Below are positions 44,500 to 55,796 of a stretch of DNA of 64,000 bases, piece after piece. Position 1 is the stretch's first letter. Every line of letters begins with the position of its first letter. The stretch comes from Corynebacterium sp. HMSC29G08 (GTDB taxonomy: Bacteria > Actinomycetota > Actinomycetes > Mycobacteriales > Mycobacteriaceae). The position numbers and the translations under genes were made by a program. The notes under the pieces were generated by a model. The model had not been told where the DNA came from and searched no databases. It saw nothing but the letters and a program-made list of their open reading frames with translations. The stretch lies in assembly GCF_001806875.1 (NCBI RefSeq), contig NZ_KV786277.1:16451-80450 (forward strand), read 5' to 3'.

Positions 44500-45233
44500 C
44501 CAACCGGCGGTACCGCCACCACCGTGGTGGACCCCGGTGCAACTTCCGTAAACCCTGCGTCTTGCACCGGCACTGCACCCGGCGTGCTCAAGACTCGCGC
44601 AAACTCGGCGGCATCTACCTCACGCACGTTCAACGCAAAGTCCTGCTGCGACCACACGTACGCCGCATCTTCCGGCAGCTGTGCCGCATAGAGCATCGCA
44701 GCGTGCCCAACTTGGGCCGTCGCCTTGCCCAAGGACATGTTAAGGGTGGAGTTGACGTAGATGGTGGGCACGTTGGCGTCGAAAAGCAAAAGCTCCGACT
44801 GCTCCAAATCAGTGCCTTTAATCTGCAACTTGGACACAACATGAGGCACGTCTGCAACGCTCGTCGGCACAAACGCCCGCACTGAACCCACCGTCACGCC
44901 GGGTAACTCCTGCACATCATCCCACGCTTTGCCACGAGCCCGCCGGGCTACTTTCCGGATGCGGTGGTCATACCAACGTCCGAGCCCGTCACGCCAAAAC
45001 CCTAGCTCTCCTGCCCTCGGATCCAAACACACGGCCACCGTTGCCTTCGCTGCATCTACCAGCAGCTGGTTACGCGAAGGCGGATCCACCTTGGGCAGCA
45101 AAATCACCAACTGCATCGCCTGGACAGTCGACGGATCACCCGGATCCTCACTGCGCTGCCGGTAATCCGTGCGGGTCTCAGCTAACAGGCGATGTGCCGT
45201 AGCAAACGCCTCACTCGCCTGCGACACAGTCAC
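44496..45233 (-). CDS. PTH2-type peptidyl-tRNA hydrolase family protein
   Basis: 245 aa. Central motif VNSTLNMSLGKATAQVGHAAM (about 160-180) is the PTH2 active-site region, with the conserved Lys, Gln, His and Ala. The 40-residue N-terminus and the C-terminal half are longer than the 120-aa archaeal enzyme, as in other actinobacterial members. It recycles peptidyl-tRNA or has a related nuclease-like role. Overlaps serB by four bases, so expressed with it. Confidence 0.85.
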   Translation of the reverse strand: MTVSQASEAFATAHRLLAETRTDYRQRSEDPGDPSTVQAMQLVILLPKVDPPSRNQLLVDAAKATVAVCLDPRAGELGFWRDGLGRWYDHRIRKVARRARGKAWDDVQELPGVTVGSVRAFVPTSVADVPHVVSKLQIKGTDLEQSELLLFDANVPTIYVNSTLNMSLGKATAQVGHAAMLYAAQLPEDAAYVWSQQDFALNVREVDAAEFARVLSTPGAVPVQDAGFTEVAPGSTTVVAVPPVG

Positions 45234-46483
45234 AGCTGCGGCGGCTGGGAATCAACGCCGCTAGCTTCGTTGAAAGTGTCAATCTCTTCACGCGGGATAC
45301 CCAGCATGTAGAGCACTTCATCCAAGAAGGGGTGGTTGACCGTAGCATCCGCAACTTCCTTCAGCGCAGGCTTCGCGTTAAACGCAATGCCAAGGCCCGC
45401 ACGAGAGAGCATGGCAATATCGTTTGCACCGTCGCCCACAGCAACCGTCTGAGCCATCGTCAGCCCAGAATCTGCGGCAAAAATCTCAAGGAAGTTCGCC
45501 TTCGCCTCGCGGTCCACCACATCACCAATGACGCGGCCGGTCAGCTTGCCGTCCACAATCTCCAACGTGTTGGCGCGAACGTAATCCAACTCGAGCTCTT
45601 CAGCCAGATCCTCCAGGACCTGAATGAATCCACCGGAGACCACCGCAGTGCGATACCCCATAGAGTTCAACGTGCGGATTGTGGTGCGCGCGCCCGGCGT
45701 GAGTTGAATCTCTGCAGCCACCTCATCGATCACGGACGCATCCAGACCCGCCAGCGTTTTGACGCGCTCACGCAGCGACTCTTCAAAGTCAAGCTCTCCG
45801 CGCATGGCGCGCTCGGTCACCGCCGCTACCTCTTTTTCACGGCCGGCGTGCGCGGCGAGCATCTCAATAACCTCACCGGTAATCAACGTGGAGTCGCAGT
45901 CAAAGCACACCAGACGCTTCGCGCGGCGATGCAAACCCGCGTGCTCCATAGCCAAGTCAATCCCCTGCTTGGAGGAAAGCTCAGCCAAGGCCGTGCGAAT
46001 CTTTTGACCATCGCCCGGGGTGTAATCCGGCACCGTGATGCGAAACTCCAGACCGGTCAGCGGATACTGCGCGATACCGCGGATCACATTGATGTTGGCA
46101 CCGAAGGAAGCCAGGGCGGCGCCGAGACGCGAGACGTTCTCCGCTGTCAGCGGGTTCCCCAGCGCAACGACAACGTGGGTGGATTTCTCACGCGCCCCCT
46201 TCGCTACAGCCTCACCGGTTTCAATGGCGACCACTTGGCCGAAATCAAACAGCGCACTGCGCAGATCCCGCTCAAGATCCGAGAGCACATCCGGGTTCAT
46301 GCCCACAAGGGCAGCAAGGTGGAGGCGGCCGCGGAAGTTGGTTTGTTCCACGTCCAACAACTGCACCTCGTGGCTGGCAAGTGCGGCGAAGAACTCCGCA
46401 GACACACCCGGCTTGTCTGGGCCAGAGGTGCTAATTACGGCCCTTTTCAGACCTGGCTGTAGGGCAATCTCAAGTGGCTTCAT
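45230..46483 (-). CDS. serB: Phosphoserine phosphatase
   Basis: 417 aa. Last step of serine synthesis. Two N-terminal ACT-type domains (about 10-85 and 100-170) that bind serine precede the HAD phosphatase domain: FDCDSTLITGEVIEM with the nucleophile Asp, TAVVSGGF, and AVGDGANDIAML. Full length for actinobacterial SerB. First gene of the serB-pth2 unit. Confidence 0.95.
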   Translation of the reverse strand: MKPLEIALQPGLKRAVISTSGPDKPGVSAEFFAALASHEVQLLDVEQTNFRGRLHLAALVGMNPDVLSDLERDLRSALFDFGQVVAIETGEAVAKGAREKSTHVVVALGNPLTAENVSRLGAALASFGANINVIRGIAQYPLTGLEFRITVPDYTPGDGQKIRTALAELSSKQGIDLAMEHAGLHRRAKRLVCFDCDSTLITGEVIEMLAAHAGREKEVAAVTERAMRGELDFEESLRERVKTLAGLDASVIDEVAAEIQLTPGARTTIRTLNSMGYRTAVVSGGFIQVLEDLAEELELDYVRANTLEIVDGKLTGRVIGDVVDREAKANFLEIFAADSGLTMAQTVAVGDGANDIAMLSRAGLGIAFNAKPALKEVADATVNHPFLDEVLYMLGIPREEIDTFNEASGVDSQPPQL

Positions 46484-46497
46484 AGCGCGGACAGTAA

Positions 46498-46539
46498 CAC
46501 AACAGAGCCCCCCATCTGTCGATGAGGGGCTCTGTTGTT
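46498..46539. terminator. Bidirectional terminator between ctaD and serB
   Basis: Arms AACAGAGCCCC (46501-46511) and GGGGCTCTGTT (46526-46536), with the flanks ACAC and GTTGT extending the stem. On the minus strand it follows the ctaD stop. Confidence 0.75.
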
Positions 46540-46577
46540 GTAATCAGTCAGGTCGCGCGACGTATGGCGCAGCAGGC

Positions 46578-48332
46578 CTACTTCGCAGCACCAACCGTGG
46601 AAGCTTGGCTTTCGCCCTTCCAGGTAGCCGGCGTGTCAGTGGAGTGGCCGGTGTGTGCCTCGCGGCGCAGGGTCTCCACCATGTGCGGGTAGTGCAGCTC
46701 GAACGCCGGGCGCTCGGAGCGGATACGCGGCAGGGAGGTGAAGTTGTGGCGCGGCGGCGGGCAGGAGGTAGCCCACTCAAGCGAGTTGCCGTAGCCCCAC
46801 GGATCGTCCACGGTGACGATCTCACCGTAGCGCCAGGACTTGAACACGTTCCAGATGAGCGGCAGCATACCGATGCCCAGGATCAGGGAGCCGACCGTGG
46901 AGACCTGGTTCAGCAAGGTGAAGCCATCGGTGTCAATGTAGTCAGCGTAGCGGCGCGGCATACCCATGTTGCCCAGCCAGTGCTGGACCAGGAAGGTTGT
47001 GTTGAAGCCGATGAAGACCAACCAGAAGGAGATCTTGCCCAGACGCTCATCCAGCATGCGACCCGTCATCTTCGGGAACCAGAAGTGGACACCCGCGATG
47101 GCGGAGAACACAACGGTACCGAAGAGGGTGTAGTGGAAGTGAGCAACCACGAAGTAGGAGTCATGCAGCTGGAAGTCCAGCGGCGGGGAGGCCAGCATAA
47201 TACCGGTCAGACCACCGAAGAGGAAGGTGAACAGGAAGCCCATTGCCCACAGCATCGGGGAATCGAAGGTGATACGGCCGTTCCACATGGTGCCGACCCA
47301 GTTGAAGAACTTCACACCGGTCGGAACTGAAATCAGGAACGTCATGAACGAGAAGAACGGCAGCAGAACCGCACCGGTTGCGAACATGTGGTGTGCCCAC
47401 ACAGCCATGGACAGGCCAGCAATAGCCAGGGTTGCAAAGACCAGGCCGATGTAGCCGAAGATCGGCTTACGGGAGAACACCGGGATGATCTCAGAGATAA
47501 TGCCGAAGAACGGCAACGCCAGGACGTACACCTCAGGGTGGCCGAAGAACCAGAACAGGTGCTGCCACAGAATTGCGCCACCGTTAGCGGTGTCGTAGAT
47601 GTGGCCGCCCAGCAGACGGTCGTACAGAACACCCAGTGCAGCAGCCAGCAGCAGCGGGAAGATCATCAGAGCGATGATCGAGGTGATGAACACCGTCCAG
47701 GTGAAGATCGGCATACGGAACATGGTCATGCCCGGAGCACGCATGGTCAGCACCGTGGTCAGCATGTTGATTGCAGAAGCAACGGTACCGATACCGGTTG
47801 CACCCACACCAACGATCCACAGGTTCGCGGACACGGACGGCGTGTGCGTTGCGTCAGCCAGCGGCATGTACATGGTCCAACCGAAGTCAGCAGCGCCGCC
47901 CGGGGTAAGGAAGCCCGCGAGGAAGGCGACAACACCAACCTGGGTAATCCAGAAACCAAAGGAGTTCAGACGCGGGAACGCCACGTCCGGAGCACCAATC
48001 TGCAGCGGCAGGACGTAGTTAGCAAAACCCCAAACAATCGGGGTGCCGAACGCCAACAGCATCACCGTGCCGTGCATGGTGAACAGCTGGTTGAACTGCT
48101 CATTGGACAGGAACTGCAGGCCCGGGCTAAACAGCTCAAGGCGCAGCAGCAGGGCCATCAGTCCACCAAGGAAGAACCAGATGAAGGACATAATGATGTA
48201 GATAATGCCCAGCTCTTTGTGGTCCGTCGTGGTCATAAGTTTGTAAAGCTTGGAGCCGCGACGAGCATTACCCGTCGGCTCCGGACGTGTCGGCGGGACA
48301 TAATTGTCCAGCCTTGGCGCCACAGCAGTCAT
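46578..48332 (-). CDS. ctaD: Cytochrome c oxidase (aa3) subunit I
   Basis: 584 aa, 12 membrane helices. Catalytic subunit of the terminal oxidase, taking electrons from the bcc complex to O2. Low-spin haem and CuB ligands are visible: [10 protein letters not shown] (first His); [13 protein letters not shown] with the His-Tyr crosslink region; WAHHMFATG (CuB His pair); and [16 protein letters not shown] lies five bases before the ATG. It stands apart from ctaCE-qcrCAB, as in C. glutamicum. The 267-base upstream gap holds a TAGGAT -10 candidate and a hairpin GGCTTT/AAAGCC. Confidence 0.97.
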   Translation of the reverse strand: MTAVAPRLDNYVPPTRPEPTGNARRGSKLYKLMTTTDHKELGIIYIIMSFIWFFLGGLMALLLRLELFSPGLQFLSNEQFNQLFTMHGTVMLLAFGTPIVWGFANYVLPLQIGAPDVAFPRLNSFGFWITQVGVVAFLAGFLTPGGAADFGWTMYMPLADATHTPSVSANLWIVGVGATGIGTVASAINMLTTVLTMRAPGMTMFRMPIFTWTVFITSIIALMIFPLLLAAALGVLYDRLLGGHIYDTANGGAILWQHLFWFFGHPEVYVLALPFFGIISEIIPVFSRKPIFGYIGLVFATLAIAGLSMAVWAHHMFATGAVLLPFFSFMTFLISVPTGVKFFNWVGTMWNGRITFDSPMLWAMGFLFTFLFGGLTGIMLASPPLDFQLHDSYFVVAHFHYTLFGTVVFSAIAGVHFWFPKMTGRMLDERLGKISFWLVFIGFNTTFLVQHWLGNMGMPRRYADYIDTDGFTLLNQVSTVGSLILGIGMLPLIWNVFKSWRYGEIVTVDDPWGYGNSLEWATSCPPPRHNFTSLPRIRSERPAFELHYPHMVETLRREAHTGHSTDTPATWKGESQASTVGAAK

Positions 48333-48599
48333 ACGATCCTCCTGACTCGGGCTTTATATAAAAAGCCACTTAAGGTACCGAATCATCCTAACGATTAGCA
48401 CATGAAATTGCCAGCCATCACAGGCAAGCTATGCGGCTGAGTGTAGTCCGTCCTGCCCACCTATGGGCCAAATTGAACGTGACCCCTGCCATACCCCCAG
48501 CTCACTCCGAAACGAACAACGCCGCGCACAACCCCCCGCAAGAACTATCCAAGTTCACCCGATTGGGGGTTGCACGCGACGTCGATAAGCAAAAGCTCT

Positions 48600-49727
<1,128 letters not shown>

Positions 49728-49728
49728 T

Positions 49729-49752
49729 CAATATCACCCGCAATATCACCCG
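49729..49752. repeat. 12-bp direct repeat in the gntR1 leader
   Basis: CAATATCACCCG occurs twice without a gap (49729-49740, 49741-49752), between a TATTAGG/TTAGGCGAT promoter-like stretch and the ribosome-binding site. Could be an autoregulatory site or a chance duplication. Confidence 0.6.
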
Positions 49753-49774
49753 TATGCGACGGAGGTTTGTTCCC

Positions 49775-50488
49775 ATGTCAGTTGCACGAGAGACGACCGC
49801 AGAGCCGCTTCTTTCTGCAGTTCTTGACACACTTGGCGGAGAAATTGTCTCCGGCGCCAAGTCAGAGGGTGAAACTTTTACGCTCCAAGACATCTCCACC
49901 CGTTTCGGCATCTCGCGCACGGTTGCGCGTGAAGCGATGCGCGCTTTGGAGCAGCTTGGGCTCGTTTCCTCTTCACGACGTGTAGGCATCCGCGTCCTTC
50001 CCGCCTCCCGCTGGGCAGTCTTCGACCGCTCCGTTATCGCATGGCGCCTAGCCAGCGACACGCAACGCGCCGGACAGATCACCTCGTTGGATGCAGTCCG
50101 CACCGCAGTCGAACCAATCGCCGCCAACTTGGCAGCCGGCAACGCCTCCCCCGAGCAGGCGGCCCGTCTCCACGAACTGGCCGTGAAACTAGTCGACTTA
50201 ACCGAAGCCGGCCAGGGTAACTCCGACGAGTTCCTTGCAGCGGACAAGGAGTTTCACACCCTTTTGCTCCAAGCGTCGGGCAATGAAATGTTCGCCGCAC
50301 TCGCCGAGCCAATCATGAACGTGCTTGAAGGCCGTACCCGCTACGGCATCATGCCGGACGAACCAGAACTAGAAACGATGCGCGTACACGTGGATTTGGC
50401 TGAAAGCGTGGCTAAGCGAGATCCCCAAGGCGCCGAAGACGCGTCCCGTCGCCTGCTGACCGGCGTCAGCGGGTTTATGGAGATCTAG
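49775..50488 (+). CDS. GntR/FadR-family transcriptional regulator (GntR1-like)
   Basis: 237 aa. N-terminal winged HTH (FTLQDISTRFGISRTVAREAMRALEQLGLVSSSRRVGIRVLP), then a FadR-type all-helical effector domain (DKEFHTLLLQASGNEMF). ATG at 49775 is set by GGAGG nine bases before it. Location between nrdF and nrdE matches C. glutamicum gntR1, which with GntR2 represses gluconate catabolism and activates ptsG. Orthology from position and family. Confidence 0.88.
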   Translation: MSVARETTAEPLLSAVLDTLGGEIVSGAKSEGETFTLQDISTRFGISRTVAREAMRALEQLGLVSSSRRVGIRVLPASRWAVFDRSVIAWRLASDTQRAGQITSLDAVRTAVEPIAANLAAGNASPEQAARLHELAVKLVDLTEAGQGNSDEFLAADKEFHTLLLQASGNEMFAALAEPIMNVLEGRTRYGIMPDEPELETMRVHVDLAESVAKRDPQGAEDASRRLLTGVSGFMEI

Positions 50489-50494
50489 CCACGT

Positions 50495-50533
50495 TAAAAA
50501 AGGGGCCTGCGGAAAAACCGCAGGCCCCTTTCA
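50495..50533. terminator. Bidirectional terminator between gntR1 and nrdE
   Basis: Perfect arms AAAGGGGCCTGCGG and CCGCAGGCCCCTTT closed by an AAAAA loop, with A and T tracts on the two sides. Confidence 0.92.
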
Positions 50534-50552
50534 TTAGGAATCTAGGCACGCA

Positions 50553-52736
50553 CTAGAGCATGCAGGAGACGCAGCCCTCAACCTCCGTGCCCTCCAACGC
50601 CATCTGGCGCAGGCGAATGTAGTACAGGGTCTTAATACCCTTGCGCCATGCGTAGATCTGCGCGCGGTTGATGTCACGGGTGGTCACCGTGTCCTTGAAG
50701 AACAAGGTTAGCGACAGGCCCTGGTCGACGTATTTCGTGGCTTCGGCGTAGGTGTCAATGATCTTTTCGTAGCCAATCTCATACGCATCCTTGAAGTACT
50801 CCAAGTTCTCGTTGTCCATGTGCGGCGCCGGGTAGTAGACGCGGCCGATCTTGCCTTCCTTGCGGATCTCAATCTTGGAGGCGATCGGGTGGATCGAAGA
50901 GGTGGAGTTGTTGATGTAGGAGATCGAGCCGGTCGGCGGGATCGCCTGCAGGTAGCGGTTGTAAATACCGTCACGTGCAACGTCAGCCTTGAGCTGTGCC
51001 CACTCTTCCGCGGTCGGGACGGCAATGTCGGAAGCTTCAAACAGTGCCTTCACCTTGTCGGTCTTCGGCTGGAAGTCCTCCGGGTTGTAGCGGTCGAAGA
51101 ATTCACCGCTGGCGTAATCGGACTTCTCAAAGTCCTTGAACGTCTCGCCCTTCTCCACAGCAATCTTGTGGGAGGCCTTGATGCACTCGTACATCACTGC
51201 AGCAAAGTATGCGTTGGTGAAGTCGAGGCCCTCCTCCGAGCCGTACTCGATGTGCTCACGGCCCAGGTAGCCATGCAGATTCATCTGACCAAGGCCGATG
51301 GCATGGGAAGCGTCGTTGCCCTCACGCACGCTCGGCACCGAGTCAATGGAGGTGAAATCCGCCACCGCGGTCAAGCCACGAATCGCGGTTTCAACCGTGC
51401 GGGAGAAGTTATCCGAATCCATGGTCATCGCAATGTTCAGTGAGCCCAGGTTGCACGAAATGTCACTGCCGATCGTGTCGTAGGTCAGATCATCGTTCAA
51501 CACCGACGCCGAGTTGACCTGCAGAATCTCCGAGCACAGGTTGGACATATTGATGCGGCCGGTCTTCACTGGGTTCGCCTTGTTCGCCGTGTCCTCGAAC
51601 AGGATGTACGGGTAGCCAGACTCGAACTGGATCTCCGCGATGGTTTGGAAGAACTGGCGGGCCTTGATCTTGGACTTGCGGATGCGCGGGTCCTCCACCA
51701 TTTCCTCGTACTTCTCCGTAATGGGGATATCCGCAAACGGTACGCCGTAGACACGCTCAACGTCGTACGGGGAGAACAAGTACATGTCATCGTTACGCTT
51801 CGCCAGCTCAAACGTCACATCCGGGATAACAACGCCGAGCGACAGCGTCTTAATGCGGATCTTCTCATCTGCGTTTTCACGCTTGGTGTCCAAGAAACGC
51901 ATGATGTCCGGATGGTGCGCGTTCAAGTACACCGCGCCTGCGCCCTGGCGAGCACCCAGCTGGTTAGCGTAGGAGAACGAATCCTCCAAAAGCTTCATTA
52001 CCGGGATGACGCCGGAGGACTGGTTCTCAATGTGCTTAATCGGCGCACCGGACTCGCGGATGTTGGAAAGCAGCAGTGCCACACCACCGCCGCGCTTGGA
52101 CAGCTGCAACGAAGAGTTGATGGCGCGGCCGATGGACTCCATGTTGTCCTCAATACGCAGCAGGAAGCAGGACACCAGCTCACCGCGCTGTGCCTTACCT
52201 GCGTTCAGGAACGTCGGGGTTGCCGGCTGGAAACGGCCGGTCATAATCTCGTCCACCAGCGCGGTTGCCAGCTCCTCATCGCCTGCAGCGAGGAACAGCG
52301 CGGTCATAGACACACGGTCTTCAAAACGCTCGAGATAACGGCGTCCATCGAACGTCTTGAGCGTGTAAGACGTGTAGTACTTATATGCGCCCAGGAAGGA
52401 CTTGAAGCGGAATTTGTAGGAGTACGCACGCTTGAACGTGTCCTTGACAAACTCCCACTCGTACTGATCAATAACGTGCGGCTCGTAGTACTTGTTGTCC
52501 ACCAAGTACTTCATCTTCTCTTCCAAGTCATGGAAGTACACCGTGTTCTGGTTTACGTGCTGCAGGAAGAACTGGTTCGCAGCTTCGCGGTCTTTATCAA
52601 ACTGGATCTGCCCATCCTCGTTGTAAAGATTGAGCAGCGCGTTCAACGCGTGGTAATCAAGCTGGTCAGCCTGGGATGCAGGCTCCGGGACACTCTTGCC
52701 AAGTGCTCCGGAAATTTCAGTGTTGGAGGTGGACAC
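50553..52736 (-). CDS. nrdE: Ribonucleotide reductase class Ib alpha subunit
   Basis: 727 aa catalytic subunit. [25 protein letters not shown] with a redox Cys; NMSNLCSEI with the partner Cys; the active-site loop [20 protein letters not shown]-terminal tail EGCVSCML, whose CxxC pair is re-reduced by NrdH. It lacks the long N-terminal ATP cone of class Ia, as usual for NrdE. Last gene of nrdHIE. Confidence 0.97.
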   Translation of the reverse strand: MSTSNTEISGALGKSVPEPASQADQLDYHALNALLNLYNEDGQIQFDKDREAANQFFLQHVNQNTVYFHDLEEKMKYLVDNKYYEPHVIDQYEWEFVKDTFKRAYSYKFRFKSFLGAYKYYTSYTLKTFDGRRYLERFEDRVSMTALFLAAGDEELATALVDEIMTGRFQPATPTFLNAGKAQRGELVSCFLLRIEDNMESIGRAINSSLQLSKRGGGVALLLSNIRESGAPIKHIENQSSGVIPVMKLLEDSFSYANQLGARQGAGAVYLNAHHPDIMRFLDTKRENADEKIRIKTLSLGVVIPDVTFELAKRNDDMYLFSPYDVERVYGVPFADIPITEKYEEMVEDPRIRKSKIKARQFFQTIAEIQFESGYPYILFEDTANKANPVKTGRINMSNLCSEILQVNSASVLNDDLTYDTIGSDISCNLGSLNIAMTMDSDNFSRTVETAIRGLTAVADFTSIDSVPSVREGNDASHAIGLGQMNLHGYLGREHIEYGSEEGLDFTNAYFAAVMYECIKASHKIAVEKGETFKDFEKSDYASGEFFDRYNPEDFQPKTDKVKALFEASDIAVPTAEEWAQLKADVARDGIYNRYLQAIPPTGSISYINNSTSSIHPIASKIEIRKEGKIGRVYYPAPHMDNENLEYFKDAYEIGYEKIIDTYAEATKYVDQGLSLTLFFKDTVTTRDINRAQIYAWRKGIKTLYYIRLRQMALEGTEVEGCVSCML

Positions 52737-52773
52737 GGGCGTTGCCTTCCTTATTTAAATGAGTAAGTGACTA

Positions 52774-53304
52774 CTACTCGTGGGCGATGGGCTTGGCGTA
52801 TTTACGCGCATATTTTTCCCGCAAACGCGCGAGACGTTCAGCATTTTCATCCTGCATGCTTTCTTCAACAGGCGCATCTACTGGGCCAAGCCCCAAACGC
52901 TCAGCGTGTTTCACCAGCTGGCTTCGCACGCGAGTGACATCTTCAGGCACCCCCATCAGCTCAAAGCGATAGAGAAACGGCACCTTACATTTAGCGGAAA
53001 TGACCTCTCCGGCTCGGCAAAAATCCTTGCCAAAGTTCGAGTTTCCGCCAGCGATAACCCCTCGGATGAATGAGCGGTTGTGCTGGTTGTTCAAGAAGCG
53101 AATGACCTGCGGCGGAACCGGGCGCGAATTCTCATGTGTGAGGGAAACCCCTCCTCCGTAGGTGGGACACACAAGAATGTAGGGTTCGTTGACCACAAGC
53201 GGTTCATCCTTGCGATGCAGTGGGATTCGTTTTGCCGGTAGCCCCATCTTCTCCACAAACCGTTTGGTGTTTTCGGTTGCGGATGAGAAGTAGACAAGAA
53301 GCAT
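52774..53304 (-). CDS. nrdI: NrdI flavodoxin-like protein
   Basis: 176 aa. Flavoprotein that supplies superoxide to assemble the Mn cofactor of Nrd[16 protein letters not shown] binds the FMN phosphate, and PTYGGG and [15 protein letters not shown] line the isoalloxazine. A 35-residue charged C-terminal extension ([17 protein letters not shown]) is longer than in Bacillus NrdI. Follows nrdH by 18 bases. Confidence 0.95.
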   Translation of the reverse strand: MLLVYFSSATENTKRFVEKMGLPAKRIPLHRKDEPLVVNEPYILVCPTYGGGVSLTHENSRPVPPQVIRFLNNQHNRSFIRGVIAGGNSNFGKDFCRAGEVISAKCKVPFLYRFELMGVPEDVTRVRSQLVKHAERLGLGPVDAPVEESMQDENAERLARLREKYARKYAKPIAHE

Positions 53305-53322
53305 GCCTCTTCCCTGGCCCCT

Positions 53323-53556
53323 TTATGCCGCTGCTGCGGCGAGGTTGCGGATACGCTCCGGGCGAAAGCCGGACCAGTGGTCTCCCTCCACCTCTACAAC
53401 CGGAGCCTGCAGGTGGCCTAGCGCCATCACGTAATCGCGGGCTTCATCATCCAGGGAGATGTCAACCAGGTTGTACTCCAGCCCAGCCTTATCCAAGGCA
53501 CGGGTGGTTGCGCGGCACTGCTGGCAGGCTGGCTTGGTGTAAACGGTGATAGACAT
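53323..53556 (-). CDS. nrdH: NrdH glutaredoxin-like redoxin
   Basis: 77 aa, reductant of NrdE. CxxC site is CQQC (residues 11-14) and the NrdH signature WSGFRPERI is present. ATG at 53556 (MSITVYTKPACQQC) has a GGAAGAAGG-like site upstream; the longer open frame is leader. First gene of nrdHIE, driven by the promoter overlapping the NrdR-like boxes. Confidence 0.96.
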   Translation of the reverse strand: MSITVYTKPACQQCRATTRALDKAGLEYNLVDISLDDEARDYVMALGHLQAPVVEVEGDHWSGFRPERIRNLAAAAA

Positions 53557-53690
53557 TGGCCTTCTTCCTCTTTCCGTGCGGGTCTCCGCTATATTCGCGG
53601 ACATGCTCCGCAACTGGCTAGAAGGCCCTGCGAAAGCGCCTTCCCCGATTTATTTTATGTTTCGCCGATCCCTTCGGCGGCACACCAGAA

Positions 53691-53738
53691 ACACTATACC
53701 TTGGGGAAAAAATAGGCAACCGCTACTACATGTAGTAG
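53691..53738 (-). promoter_or_regulatory. nrdHIE promoter with tandem NrdR-like boxes
   Basis: Two 16-base sites, 53691-53706 and 53723-53738, start 32 bases apart (three helical turns), the usual spacing of NrdR boxes. Box 2 is a perfect palindrome CTACTACATGTAGTAG, agreeing with most defined positions of the NrdR consensus; box 1 is less exact. Box 1 overlaps the minus-strand -10 TATAGT (53693-53698), and a TTGCC -35 region lies between the boxes. NrdR repressing here when dATP is high is inference. Confidence 0.65.
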
Positions 53739-53962
53739 TTACACTCATGGTATTCGCAGGATGAGGCATGGAAATTACCTACATGTAGTCCTCGGTATGG
53801 TTTTTTACTTACATCGATGAGATTAATTTTCTCTAAGAGTTTTTCGGGGCCCGTCACAACCCGATGAAACTGCCGCCGAAACCGAGCTTGCCCCCTCCCC
53901 AGAAACGACAAATCCCGCTGCGACAAACGTCAACAACGGGATCAAGTCGAGGCGCGTAGCGC
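53739..53962. other. Intergenic region, nothing coding
   Basis: Between the NrdR-like boxes and the rpmJ stop. Contains a third palindrome CTACATGTAG (53779-53788) and AT-rich sequence (about 53795-53850) unlike the rest of the window. A 66-codon minus-strand frame here has no start site or coding-like composition. Confidence 0.5.
53910..53942 (-). terminator. Possible terminator of rpmJ
   Basis: Short arms ATCCCG (53912-53917) and CGGGAT (53937-53942), followed on the minus strand by TTGTCGTTT. Weak stem. Confidence 0.4.
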
Positions 53963-54085
53963 TTAGCCCTGACGGGCCTTAAAGCGGGGGTCCTTCTTGT
54001 TAATGACGTAGACCTTGCCGTGGCGGCGCACAACCTGGGCGCCCGGCTTGTTCTTCAGCGACCGAAGCGACTTGCGGACCTTCAT
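53963..54085 (-). CDS. rpmJ: 50S ribosomal protein L36, Cys-free (zinc-independent) type
   Basis: 40 aa: [21 protein letters not shown] at the start, then a basic tail ending in RFKARQG. The start is set by AAAGGAGC seven bases before the ATG. It lacks the three Cys and one His that bind zinc in classical L36, so it is the C-minus form that replaces the zinc protein in zinc limitation in some bacteria. Stand-alone gene, away from the spc operon. Confidence 0.95.
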   Translation of the reverse strand: MKVRKSLRSLKNKPGAQVVRRHGKVYVINKKDPRFKARQG

Positions 54086-54222
54086 CGGGCGCTCCTTTCT
54101 GCTCAGATTCCTGCAATTAGCGACGCACGGCGTGTTACCGGGTCGCACAACGTCGTTAAATGTTACACGCGCAAGCCCCCGAAGCAAAACCTCTTCGTTT
54201 CCTCTTCATTACGATGAGGCCC

Positions 54223-55038
54223 ATGCAATCCGAAATTATCGCCGCACTGGGCGTCGCCCCCACCATCGACCCGGTCGCAGAAATCAACCGTCGCGTGCAG
54301 TTTCTTGCTGATTACCTTGAGGTCACCGGCGCAAACGGCTTTGTGCTTGGCATCTCAGGAGGCCAGGATTCCACTCTGGCTGGCAGGCTCGCGCAGCTTG
54401 CGGTGCGCACGCGTATCGACGCCGGGGCGAACGCCACCTTCATCGCCGTCCGTCTCCCCCATGGTGTGCAAGCCGATGAGGATGACGCACAGCTGGCACT
54501 GGACTTCATCGAGCCGGAAGAAGCAGTGACCGTCAACATCAAGGACGCGACCAGTGTCATGTCCGAGGCTGTTTCCAATGCTTTGGGCATTGAGCAGCTG
54601 GGGGACTTTAACAAGGGCAACGTCAAGGCGCGGATGCGCATGATCGCCCAGTACGCAATCGCCGGCGAGCGCGGCCTATTGGTCATTGGTAGCGACCACG
54701 CCGCAGAGAACGTCACCGGCTTCTTTACCAAGCATGGCGACGGTGCCGCCGACCTCATCCCGCTTGCCGGCCTGACCAAACGCCAGGGTGCGGCAATGCT
54801 CAAACACATGGGCGCCGATCCCCGCCTTTGGGAGAAGGTCCCCACCGCCGATTTGGAGGAAGACCGTCCCGCCCTTCCCGACGAAGAGGCGCTGGGCATC
54901 ACCTACGCCCACATCGACGACTACCTTGAGGGCAAACAGATTCCCGCCGAGGCCCAAAAGCGCCTTGAGCACCTGTGGCGTATTGGCCAGCACAAGCGCC
55001 ATCTTCCCCCGGGCCCCAACGACACCTGGTGGCGTTAG
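54223..55038 (+). CDS. nadE: NH3-dependent NAD+ synthetase
   Basis: 271 aa, the short ammonia-dependent form without a glutaminase domain (B. subtilis type). PP-loop [13 protein letters not shown] at about 43-55; [26 protein letters not shown]; RKxH-type C-terminus ([17 protein letters not shown]). ATG at 54223 lies seven bases after TACGAT (leaderless); an in-frame ATG at 54214 overlaps that -10. Converges on and overlaps the fructosamine kinase gene by four bases. Confidence 0.95.
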   Translation: MQSEIIAALGVAPTIDPVAEINRRVQFLADYLEVTGANGFVLGISGGQDSTLAGRLAQLAVRTRIDAGANATFIAVRLPHGVQADEDDAQLALDFIEPEEAVTVNIKDATSVMSEAVSNALGIEQLGDFNKGNVKARMRMIAQYAIAGERGLLVIGSDHAAENVTGFFTKHGDGAADLIPLAGLTKRQGAAMLKHMGADPRLWEKVPTADLEEDRPALPDEEALGITYAHIDDYLEGKQIPAEAQKRLEHLWRIGQHKRHLPPGPNDTWWR

Positions 55039-55796
55039 CTAACCACCCGCAAGGTCTCTGCTGCCACACGTACCAACGCGGAACCGTATGACGGCCCATG
55101 TGTCCACGCGTGCACCGCAAGTGGGTGCAGTTGGTGCACGGCTATGCGGCGCCGCCAGTCACCACCAAGCTCTCCCCCAGCGGCGAGGTATCCGTCCACG
55201 ATGGCGTTAAAATGCGGGGCGCCAAACAGCTCCAGCATGGCAATGTCTGTCAGCGGGTGACCGCCGTGCGCCGCCGGGTCAATAAACCGCGGCCCAGTTG
55301 ATGAGAACAGCAGGTTGCCTGACCATAGGTCACCGTGGATGCGAGCAAGTGGCGCGTCCTCGTCCTCAGCAAGCAGCGCCGCACACGCCTGCCGCACAAC
55401 GTCCAAGCCACGTTCCGGGAGATGGCCCACCAGCTGCGCATGCTCCGCAAACGGCAGCACGCGTTGCTCCACGTAGAACGTCGCCCACCGCTTCGTAGGC
55501 ACGCATGTTTGCTCGCGCGTACCAATGAAGTTCGGCCCGTCCCAGCCATCTGCCGGCGCGCCAAACGCCGCGGCACCCATGGCGTGAATTGCTGCAAGTT
55601 CGCGGCCGGCCACCTCGGCTGCTTCGACAGTTGGGCGGACGGAGTCGACGTGTTCGATGCTCAGGGTATTCCCGGCGCAATCAAGCGAAAGCACCTCAAC
55701 TACCGCTTGGGAGCCCTCCCGCAGCCACCGCAAGTAGGCCGCCTCAGCCGCCGCGGCGCCGGGCGCGCTGCCGTGCTTTACAAACGCGTCAGACAT
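55035..55796 (-). CDS. Fructosamine kinase family protein
   Basis: 253 aa aminoglycoside-phosphotransferase fold. [11 protein letters not shown] gives the catalytic Asp and Asn, and [19 protein letters not shown] the metal-binding Asp, both diagnostic of the FN3K family that phosphorylates glycated proteins or amines for repair. ATG at 55796 overlaps the ogt stop region by eight bases. The longer open frame up to 56402 runs through ogt and a tRNA and is not real. Confidence 0.9.
   Translation of the reverse strand: MSDAFVKHGSAPGAAAAEAAYLRWLREGSQAVVEVLSLDCAGNTLSIEHVDSVRPTVEAAEVAGRELAAIHAMGAAAFGAPADGWDGPNFIGTREQTCVPTKRWATFYVEQRVLPFAEHAQLVGHLPERGLDVVRQACAALLAEDEDAPLARIHGDLWSGNLLFSSTGPRFIDPAAHGGHPLTDIAMLELFGAPHFNAIVDGYLAAGGELGGDWRRRIAVHQLHPLAVHAWTHGPSYGSALVRVAAETLRVVS

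Noticed and set aside
53726..53926. 66-codon frame upstream of nrdH
   Set aside because: No ribosome site, odd composition, and it lies over regulatory palindromes.
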